A stretch of 64,000 nt of DNA from Arenicola marina. Lineage: Eukaryota; Annelida; Polychaeta; Arenicolidae. The notes beneath the pieces are model-generated. The model saw only the letters and a program-made list of their open reading frames with translations, ran no database searches and was not told where the DNA came from. Location of the stretch: the NCBI GenBank assembly GCA_964019135.1, contig OZ025249.1, forward strand, positions 14,037,088-14,101,087, written 5' to 3'. This document shows positions 11,013-23,000 of the stretch, one piece after another (position 1 is the first letter of the stretch; every line of letters begins with the position of its first letter). The position numbers and the translations under genes were made by a program.

Positions 11013-14000
11013 GTTAGTGTTATTAAGACGAAACCAATATAAAGCCTCGATACGCAAGCTGACTGACAGCTCGGCGAGGTTTCGGCTTAGGCCTATAACT
11101 TGGTCGATATTGCATAAAGACCATCTCGGTCGGTCTTAAAATGTTCCACGTAGGCCTTTCTACTTCTCCTTGCTGATCAAATTTCAATAATGGTGAAGCA
11201 TAGCAATTTGTTGGTGGTTTCGTCAAGCCATAATTGAAGTACTAGTGTCTCTACCACTAGCTATTGACCATAGAAAACGTTTGCATTTTGCTCACCGCTA
11301 AATATGGCCTACAACGGGCAAATCCATAACCTCGATGTTCGTCTTCCTTTTCAAGCTATGCTTGGTTCGTTCTCGTCTGTTACTTGGTATGTTTACTGGG
11401 GCGGTATTATTGTCACATGACCTAGCTCTCTCTCAAAGCTGACTCTTCTTTTGTGATATCAGCTGGTTTCCTTTGACGCCGAGCACATGTCCCTTGGCTT
11501 GTAAACATTCTCTGTAAACATACCTTAAAGTACATTATGTCACTTATTTTATTTTGAGAGCACGAATCAATTGTGAGTTATATAATATATATATATATAC
11601 CTTTTGACACCATTGATTGTTCAGAATCTTCGATATGGCGATATTCCAGTGCACACAAATCTCATGGTTTATTATGTTCAATTGGATTAGATTAGTTTAT
11701 TAGCTTAAATTCTACTTCCAAAATGACGGCCCCTACCTCTCCGCCGGCTTGCCGCTCCCAGAGCACCCGCGTGCGACATACATGTCAAGTGGACTGAGAC
11801 TTCCCAGTCAAGTGTTTAGCACGGCTATATTAAGGGCGTGTTCCATTTACCTGAAACCGACGGGAAACCGAAGCCGTTTTTAAAAACCGGTTTCAACGGT
11901 TTGCCCGCCTAAAGGCGAACTCATAGTTTCATTTGTTTGCAGTTTCGGCATGTATTTAGGTAATAACCATGTGCTTACAAAGTTGTACCAGCATATATAT
12001 ACCGTCTGTTTAATTTTCTATCGCGATTGGACTGTCCGTGAATAAATTATTGTCATACTTTTGTCCAGATGTCTCGATTCATTACAATTATGATTAACTG
12101 CGGTGTATCGAATAAACTGACCATTCCGCTGAACGGAAACCGTCAAACCAGCTCTGTCGAACTGTCAATCGGACAAACCGGTTTTGGTTTCATGCAAATC
12201 GAACACGCCCTAATCTCACACCCGACCACTTTCATCGCCGTCGTATGTGTGACGCAGTCACAATATCCATATTAACAACCCCGAACCTGATGTTTGGAGT
12301 AGCGTTGATGTAGCTTTTGTAATACAACTGTCAGGTACATGAACCAGCCCCACCCCCGACCGGCCTAACGCGGTATGTCTGGTTGATCTTAATTATTTAT
12401 GCAGTTTGAAATCGAAATGTTCTGTTTTTAACGCAAGGCAAATCAGTATGCCTGTGACATTCACACCTTCTCATTTAAGGATGTTTCTCACTATAGTTTA
12501 CTTTCCCCAATTAGCCGCGTGTCTCTTCGGGACGGCCTCGGAGTGTGAGTTCCAGTGTCACTGTGCCGGAGGCGTCATCTGTGATCCGGACACGGGAGTC
12601 TGTCCGGGAGAGTGTGCTCAGGACAGTCCTGGTCTGTTCACCTGGAGCGGAGAGGCCTGTCAGATAGGTAAGGTGTGGTCGACACCACCTAGCTGTCTAT
12701 GGTATCAATTGGATGACATATATATATATCGGTTGAAGTTGACAGTCAAACGTGTATTTGTTTTAACAAGGTGTCCATGTACTACAGCACTATGGCCGGC
12801 CATGCAGACATTAAATTCGCTCGTAATTATCATAACGTGGAACATAGCGCGGAACATGTACTATAGGCACATTAAAGTCCGTATGTTTCCAAGATTATAT
12901 GTCAAATATGCACCATGGAAGTGCTTGATGACTCTGTACTGAAGTACCATAGGCCGCTGAGACGCTGTAACTAGATCTAACTGCCACTTACAGATCATAT
13001 CGAATGAACCATAGTGATCAACGGTAAGAGGCATGGTGGACCCATATTCGTGTGTATACTTTAGGTGTCTACTCCATACATGTGTATGTAAACTATAATT
13101 AACCATAAGCCGAGATGAGAGTACAGACGATCTCTCCGTAAGTGTAACTTTGTTGGTAAACAGGCTGACCTATATATCATCAGGTCGTGGGTTCCAAGAC
13201 AGCTACCTTCATTTTGGCGCGATACTCTTTCAAATTGGTCTTTTCATCCCACCGAGCCGAGGCCGAGACGATACACGTGACAAAACATATATTGTGATAA
13301 AGCGGCCTATATTTCGAACTAATACCTCTTAACATATATGAATACAGAAATATAATGATCGAATCGATCTATCATCAAGTGCAATAACACATTTTTAACT
13401 ATCAAGAAAATTCATCTTCATTTGTTGGTAAACATATGAAGTCAGCGATAATAATGTCACAAATGGCAATAATAAATAATGGTAAATAATGTGGCTATGA
13501 AGCCGTGATGCACATAGATAACACATTCATAGTGATAACTATCTAGATGACTTGGTCCCTGGTAAGCCCACCCACCAGACCGGGTTGTTAAATACAGAGA
13601 ACAGTGATGAGTCCTTCGATGGGAAGGTCATTGACAGTCATTGATCGCTCAGCGGTATGTCTGCCTTCATCTTGACGCGGAAACAGCGTCATGTGTAGTA
13701 ATTATAAACTGTTCCATCAGGTAACGTGGCCCGGGGTAAGACCACCAACCAGACGGGAACGTACGACATATTGTACAGTTATCAGGCTGTCGATGGGAAG
13801 GTCATTGACGGTACACACAGCGATCAGGAGCCTGTCTGCGCTCACACTAACGCGAGGAAAGGAAACCACGCCAAGTGGACCGTGGACCTCGGCGGCGTCT
13901 ACGTCATCCACAACGTCACAGCCTTCAACACCAACGATTACGTCGGTGAGACACTTTGAACTATTTAATCAATTCAGGAAATTTTGATACCAAAGGCAGT

Positions 14001-17000
14001 TTAATGTTATAGTCTTCACCACAACGCGTACTTACCAATGCCTGCCCTACACGTTTCATGTTCTGGCCTGCATGTTTTGAAAGATACACTGACTCGTGCT
14101 GTCATCATTTCACCAATCACAATCATTACGTCAGTCGGTTCAGTGAAGATGTTTGTTAATGAGGAAAATCTACGGTGTCAAAAGTTGATGCATATGGGTT
14201 TGCCACTTTCGCTCTTTGATCGGCTGTCAAACTCCAAAGTCTTAAGGGCGTCAGTATTGAGATCTCACTAAAATTTGATTTCGGGAAGTTAAGATGGAAA
14301 CAAAACTCCAAACATGTTATGTATACACCTCGTTGAAGGTATCTGTACCCTTCGCTGATGTGACTTTCTCCTGACGCTTTGACAGTATTACTACTATTAG
14401 ATTTGCTGACGTACTAGTAGCTCTTCGCGAAATGGACATTTAACGTACAGTGAGGAACAATAAATCAGTCGGGATTGCTCTGTACAGCGGACGGATTATT
14501 AGGAACAAGCGAGAGGACAGTTCCCGTCGCCATATTTTCGCTAAGCTCAAACTACCGCTCTTACTGTAGCTCGATCTGAATTATTTATGAAATAATATGA
14601 AGAAGGGTCTATTACTCGGCTATTATGCGTTATATCCTGTCATAATAAATAAAAACTAGAAAATTCATAGCACCATTAACATTGAGACAATCGCTCTTGG
14701 CTTTAAAATGCATATTAATTTAAGTTATGTGACGTCACGAGCCAAAACCACGGTTCCTGCAGTTCCATCAACAATCTTCAACGCGTTAACGGGGCCCGTC
14801 ATGAGGCCTGTAGGCATGTAATATGGCGTTAATGAGCACGTTGGTCTAAATTATTATCGATTATCCTCATAGCGCCTACAGTGACCTAAATAGCGCCGAC
14901 AGTAACCCACTTACCGTCTACAGTACGCATTTGGACTACAGCGCGCCTACAGCGCGCACATAGCCATATAAAGCTACAACTCTGCACACATTGCCCTACT
15001 GGCTCCTACAGTGACCTAAATAGAGCCTGCAATAACTTACTTACCGCCTACAAGACGCATGTCAGCCTACATAGCGCCTACATTCTACAGCGCGCACATT
15101 GCCGTACGTATCGCCGTCAATGACCTACACAGGGTCGACAGTACACACATTGACCACATAGCGCCTAAAGTGCGCAATTTATCCTGCATGGCGCCTACAG
15201 TCCCTTACATAGCGCCGACACCGTCCACGTTGCCCTACATAGCGCCTACATTACGCACTTGGACCTACATAAGCGCCTACACCCTTCAAATATCCTTATA
15301 TAGCGCGTACAATTAAATGCATTTAATACACTCTGACCAACATAGCGCCAACAGCGCGTACCGACCTACAGAACCTTAGAACGGTTCAATAAGTGTCTAG
15401 AATGGCGTGATTACCTTTTTTGTGCAAGACCTTTGCTCCGTCAACGTCCACCCCGAAACCCGTATCAGCCAGGTAGCGCCTCAAATATTAGGTTATCGCG
15501 TCGGAACCGAGCACACCGGAAGAGCGCCGTCGACTTTGTACGGCTCAGTGTATGGAGGTGGGTGTCATGGGTCCAATAGTGACGTCGCCATGATGTTACC
15601 GCGAAAGACACGTAGCGGCCGGTATTAGGCGGGGCCAAGAGCATCGGAAAGTGGACGGTCGATTACATACAGTACCACCCGACACCTAATTGCCAAGTTG
15701 ATGTGGGTAGATTATTACAATATCAGGTGGTACATATGTTGCCCATATGTATTATTTATCTCTTTTTCCGATCAGTACATACACTTACGTTAATCCTGTC
15801 AGTACATATACTTTAGGTTTAGTTTATTTATAACCAAATGGCCTCAGGCCCAAGGTACAAAACAAAAAGAACATAACGAGTTAAATGTGTACATCAGTCA
15901 CACAAAGTTAACATAGTTCGTCGCAGAAGCAGAGCATGGTATATATAACAACTTAATGTATGGAGAGTATCTTGATTTTTTGTTTTCATTAGATTTACGA
16001 AATATGACTTCGTCGCGTTAACATTAGGAAGGTATCGACTTCTAAGTTCCTGGTATTCTGGGCATTCACAGATGAAATGAAATTCGTCTTCTACAACTTC
16101 TTCTTCATTAAGTGAACAAAAATGACAAATTCTTAGGTATACTGGGATTCCTGTACGTATTCCAACTTCAATTGCTAAGTCATGATCTGAACATCTAAAT
16201 TTACTTCAAGCAACCAAATATGTTCTAATAGTAATAACATATAGATAGATTGCAGGTGCTAACAGTATCTTATAAGAAGAGTATGTCTTTAGCTTTAGAG
16301 TATGTCCTTAGCTTTAGAGTATGTCTTTAAATTTTCATTCATACTACTGACCCATTCTTGATTTGCACAATCTGATAGGCGTTGTGAAAAGGCATTAATA
16401 AATAAATCTATATCATTAACTCCCTGATATATAAGTACCTCACCAAATCCATATCGAGGCAATAGCAGTCTCACTTCTGATACCCAGTTATGCTTTCCAT
16501 GTTCTTCTTGACAAAGAAGCATATTATAAACAGATTTTATAAGTCTACTGTTGTCCATACGAGTTTAAACCAGTACTTGACACACTTTACAAAATGGTGA
16601 ATATACAGCGGTTTACGTCCGCATTCTCCTAAGACAGCGACATTACATGTATTGCTGGATACACTAAGGATAAATTTGCAGTATTTTGTTTGTACTCTTT
16701 CGATATTGTCATAAATGTTATACCCCCAAACTTCAGCTGCATACATGAGTATTGGCAGTACCATTTTGTCAAACAGGCCAAATGCCATCTTTGGAGAAAC
16801 CTTTGGGCTTGAAGGGACAGGGTTTCTACTCCTTTCGTCCACTTCAGTCTGGAGCTAGAAATCAGACCCAAATACTTGTAATATGTTACTGTTTCAATTC
16901 TTGTACCATTAAAGAACCACTGTTCATCATTACGTATGACACCGCCATTCCTAAATACAATTAATTTAGTTCTGTCAAAGTTAACATTAATTCCTGCCAT

Positions 17001-20000
17001 TTTACAATAGTTATTATAGGTTCATCTAACTGACGCTGGAGTCGTCCTACAAGATCCGAACACTGTATCAGGTCATCCGCATACAACATAAGACACACAT
17101 TAGGAACATTTTCATCTAAAAAAACCTGGTAACCTTTACTCCTGCACAAGTCAATAAATTGGTTAAGGTATAAAATAAATAACAAAGGGCTTATCATGCA
17201 ACCCTGCTGGGCACCAGTTTTGCAGTTAAAAAATTCAGTTAACCCTTCCGGAGTTTGAACACAAGATTCTAGATTTTCATACATAGACTGTTTTACATTA
17301 AGAAAATTACCTTGAACGCCCGATTTGATCAATCTGTGAAAGAGAAGCAAATGAGGTACAAAGTCGAAAGCCTTAGAAAAATCGAAGAATAGACAATAAT
17401 ACCTCTCCCCTCATCTACCCATGGCATTTCTGTGCTAATTCATGCAATGAGAAGGCATAATCCACAGTACTTCGCTGTCTTCTGAAACCAGCTTGTTCCT
17501 CATACAACTTTGACTCCTCCGCCCATTTATATAATCAATTATTTGAGATACCAGTAAATATTTTACCTATTACTGGCAGCAATGCAGTACCCCTATAGTT
17601 GCCGACATCAGACTTACTGCCTTTCTTATGAATAGGGGTAAGGATCGCTTGCTTCCTTAGTGATGGAAACCTACCCTGGTCTAAAATGGCATTAAATATG
17701 TTGGTTAGATAAGGTGTGATTATATTTACAGAGCATTTAAGCATCTCATTTCTAAGCCCATCAATTAAGGTCAGTTTCTAACTCACGAGTCTCATTTCTT
17801 TATGCTGCCTCTGTTTATTTCTATACATAGGCTTAAATGCTTCTTTTGCCAGTAAAAAGGCTTCCCTGGTTTCATTAGATCTGTATGTTCTAAATGCATT
17901 CAAACACTTGCCCCTTTCAGTTTGCAAGATCATTATCCCACCAGTCTAGTTGATCACCCTTCCTATGGCTTTACCGGCCATAAACTTAAGTGTTCTCCTA
18001 CAGTTATTGTTTGAGCAGCAAGATCTATATCAGTATCTAGCATGGGTGGAGAATGTTCTGATTCATCAAGCCAATGGACTAAATTCTCAGTAAACATTTC
18101 ATCTTGAGGCCACCTAAAGCGTATACGTTGTTCCAATTTACTTTCTGTAGTCTCTACATCTTTCATTCTCATATCAGAAGATAATTTACATGCCATTGGT
18201 TGGTGTACACTGATGGGTAAATGTACAATTGTGTCCTCGACAACTTCAAAGTTTCTTATATACCTAAAAAGTTCTGATGATGTGATGCAATAGTTGATAA
18301 GCCTGGCACCATTCCTTCTTATACATGTCATATTTCCGTCTGGGTCACCATTCACCCTACCATTAACAATATGAATGCTGAATTACTTACCGAGCTGTAC
18401 AAGTTCCCTCCTAAAATTATTAACAATTGAGTCACGTGACTTTCTGTCTCTGGCATGAAAATTTTCGCTACAATACCAGTCCTCACAAGGCACAAGGGCA
18501 GCAGTATCATCTAGTATGTAATATGCCAAAAGACCTGTACGTGTATTAAAGTCACCCATGAGTATAAAATGAGGCATATCAAACTTGGTAGTAGTATCAG
18601 CCAGATGGAATTCCAGAACTAGTATAATTCTGTAACTAGTAACGATACATTCACGGTTGAGTTGGAGCGTTATATTGGCCACCAATAGCTCAAAGTATAC
18701 TCATGAAGACCTTAATGCATACTGTTTCTATTGTTTCCTCGGAGTGTTTTGCCAGTAAGGACCAGCGAACAATGAACAGAAGGTCATTATTTTCTTACAG
18801 CGGGTCACTATTGTCCCAGCGCGTGTCATTATAGTTCCGTCACAAATAATGACCCACTCACGGAAGCTCCCGAGAGTGATTTGCGCATCTCTGGGGTAAC
18901 CATTTGAGCAAGGAAGCACCCCCCCCCCCCCGCCATTCAGATTGATAATTAAGCAGACAAAATGTATCACCACCTTTAGAGCCACCAGAGCAGAAGCAGT
19001 GCTTATATAGGCTCATGCAAGAAAAAACACGCAGACAAGAAACGAAAAAAACAAGAAACAAAAAACCTAATAGAAAGATTTTTTAAAAATAATAATGCCG
19101 TACACAAAACAACTGTTTTATCACTAAAATAATGTTATGCTACAAAAGGTTTACCAGCTATAAATACGATTACAAATGTTATTTCTCAATTATCAATAAT
19201 GTCGTTTAACAACCTTCATCCAAGCCTTGAAACAAAATATTGTGTGTCTGTTGTGTCGTGTGAGTTTATACGTTTATTTAGAACATAATTATTTAATTCC
19301 AGGTCTATATACTGAACGTGTGTCATGCCTCGTTGGTAGAGCATGAAGGCTCGCACAATAGTTAAACAGGATTACATAATAACTCATCTGGACACCACGT
19401 TAACAAGGAACGATGGTAATTGAATAATAAGGATATCAAACTCTCAGGGATACTACTTCGATACACTGAGTAGGGTTATTATAATAATTATATACAGTGT
19501 CATTTCTTTATTCGAAGCAGGAAAAGGCTAAATAGAAACCAGGATAGCAGGACATTGAGCGATTGCCCTTTTCGTTGTGAAGAAAACTGCAACCGTGACT
19601 TATACATACACATCCATACATACTCGGAACACAGCCAAAGGCAGATTAGTTCACTATCGATTGCGTGGGATGCAAGCAAGACTGTGCAAACACAAAGGTA
19701 TCAGATAGAAAGGAGGATAACTACATGTAACACAAAAAAGACCCCTCGCTTAAATAAGCCGCGCCATCGCCTCCTCCTCCTCATCAGAGAAAGCAATGAA
19801 AATAAACATTGACCAGATCAGGAACTCATTCCTTATCTATTACACATTGTCTTTTCACAATCGTCAGCAATCATTTATAGCTTCCTGTTCGTTGTGAAAT
19901 AGTTTATCATTGATCATATTTTTCCACTTGAGATCAATGAATTGTTTTTTCGCTTGATTTATACTTGACTCACCACGTCGCCAGTTTTCACATGCAAAGT

Positions 20001-23000
20001 GTTCCGTTTTTAACGGTCACCCCTCCTTTGTGGTTCAATTCTATATTACGGGTCTCCCTGTAGCCTACAATCTTTCGTCAAGAGATTCAACTTCTCAGCC
20101 GTTATCGTCATAAGCGGTGAGCCTTGCTTTGTTGTCACCGATGCCATCGTTGCCATTACTTCCAATATTAGCCTTTTTCTTCACGCTACTCATGCTGCTT
20201 GTTACATTGCGTTTTCTGATATCTTCCCCACTAATTTCATGTTGATTTCTCTTTGGATCTCTGCATAAATATTTATATATGTTATTGAATTAGGCGATGG
20301 TCGTTTAGCTATTTAATACTTGTACTGCATACTGTATTGCATTTATTAATGCCCCTCCAAATACCCACCAGGCGCGATGCGGCTGTCAGACCTCGATGTG
20401 GTTGTGATGGGGGGACCATCCGGGTCCCACACATGTGGTCACTACGCCGAAAGCCCACCTCAGGCCTTTGCGAATAACACCTGGAGAGGTACTGTCAACA
20501 TCAGCTGTGACGCACATCCGGTCGGCAGATACGTCATCATAGAGAGGACTGGCGGCTTTCAACCTCATCTAATGACACTGTGTGAAGTTGTTGTCACCGG
20601 ACATGAAAGCAACACTAAGTATTTCACAGTAATTCTTATTTTCTTTTGTTCTACTTGTTATGGTGTGTCTCCAAGACTGTTCCCTTGTACTTGTGTTCCA
20701 CAGGTTGTGGTGAGTGTCCCTAGGACTGTTCTCTTGTCCTTGTGTTTCACAGGTTGTTATGAGTGTCTCCAGGACTGTTCTCTTGATCTTATATTCCACA
20801 GGTTGTGGTGAGTGTCAGGACTGTTCGCAGGTCATAGGATGTCGCTCGTGTTCTGCTACTGGATTAAAGAGGCCGCAGTGCGCGGAAGGTAAGGCTCATG
20901 TCGGCACTTAACTAATTGTGATATTACTCTCCAACACAAAATTCCCTCGGCAACAATTCTTTCACTGGGATAGTGTGGCGTTCTAGTGTGCTGCATCATC
21001 ACAACTCAGACATAGTTACCACATTAACCGTTTGCCATGATACCGCTTATATTTCTTACAAGAGTACATTACAAGAGTTCGTATTAGCAAGATCAGACCG
21101 TATGTCAAATAACCGTAACTTCCCTTGTGGTGGCCTTTCTCTACATTTTGTTCACATTACAGAGTGTGACTACAGGACGTACGGCATGAACTGTGCCGAG
21201 AACTGCACTGGACATTGTGGGACCGACGACCCCTACAGCTGTTCACCTACTGACGGGTCGTGTCCCGGCGGGTGTCAGCAGTGGTACACGGGAACCAACT
21301 GCGGCGTCTTCATAGGTACGTAGGGCTGCGGCGATCCTTCCACAGTACCACCACACTACAATGTCCATGGCTAACCTGGCAGCCAATCTTAGACCAATCA
21401 TTTTAAATCTTGTACAAAAGTATTCTCTGACATATCCTTCCGGTAGGCTTCATGGAATGGTCATTATTACGACTAAGTACGATCTACCCCCACTCCATCC
21501 ATCCCCTTCACTTAACACCTAACGTTGACAATAGTAAAATAATTGTGACCCATACAAAATGCTAGTGCATATATGGTGGCTCCTGTGCTAGCGGCCTTCT
21601 TGGTCTTCATGGGAGTCTCCAGAGGGAGAATTGATATTGGTTTGCAATTCGTGCTTGTATTGGTTCTTGCTCAAATAAAGTATATTGAATCTGAATCTTT
21701 TGATAAAACTGTCGCATTTAGACATGAAGATATGAACATGAGTTTGCTTCTTGGTATGGTTAAGGCCAACTTAACCCCATCAGTGGTCGCTATATTGAGC
21801 TTTTGAGTTTTGTGATGGTTCTTTGACCATAAAACTACATGATTCATGGTGCTCTAAAACCTCTGTATCCCATACTCTATAGAGCTGTTTAATAACCTTG
21901 ATAGTTTAACATCGCAGATACCTCACAAACTTTAGGCTGGAATGTTGACTTGGCGTGCATGTGTTGTTATTTTGAGACGTAACTAAGCCGTATCGTCTAT
22001 ACGTTATAGGTTGGCGTTCTTGCACGAATTGGATTCGTAAATCCGCAGCGCTGTTTAACCATTCATATTTAGACTAGCGAAGGACAGAAAAGTCGGATTC
22101 CATGGTCGCGAAAATAAACAAATACAGATTTATTGGGTACAATACCAGCATACTTGGTAATAGTTGAATAATAACAGTGGTCGGTAGTCACGACTGAATA
22201 ATGCACATTTGTGCCACGCTTGGCGAAACTTGACATTTTCCAGATCTCCCTGATAATAACGGCGAGAACGTGACTGTCGGGAGTGTGGGGAGTTCGTTCG
22301 CGGAGGTCGTTTGGGAACAGAACAAGGACCTACCCGAGGGAGCGGAGACTCACTACGGCTACCGGATCAGCTACAGGACTAGTGGTTCCGGCGACCCAGT
22401 CGACCAAGAGGTCCCGCATACCAGTGGCGACACCTGGCGAATGGAAACCATATCCGGCCTGATACACAACACCAGATATGACTTCAAAGTGGAGCAGTAC
22501 AGAACCTGGAACGGCATGAAGGAGTACGGAGAGGCTTTGGACGGACTAACAGTCAGAACCCTGTCAAAACCCAGTGAGTCTAACACCTGGATATAATGAA
22601 GAGTTATATTTTCGTATACAGCCATTAGTGTTACCGCCCCATGTTATTGTTCACCGGTGAATCTCGATAACCGAGTACAGATCCTCTTGCAATGTTTGCT
22701 ATAATATCCAAGCTTACCTGCTTACGGACGCTATGAGTGGTCGTTTTAAAATGGCGTTAAGACCTGCAGACGTACCATGGTGGCAAGACATGAATTGAAA
22801 CTAGCCCCGTTTGATGGCGTTAAGAGTTACTGCAGACTGATAGGCCGTCCTTACCGTTATGTTATGTTATGGACATAGAACAATATAAAATCCATAACAA
22901 GCCATTCGATGGGGCTAAATTGGAACCTGCTATGTAGTTACCGATCGAGCTGAAATAAAGTACGGGACTCGACAACGTCGTTCTTGATCATGATTAACCT

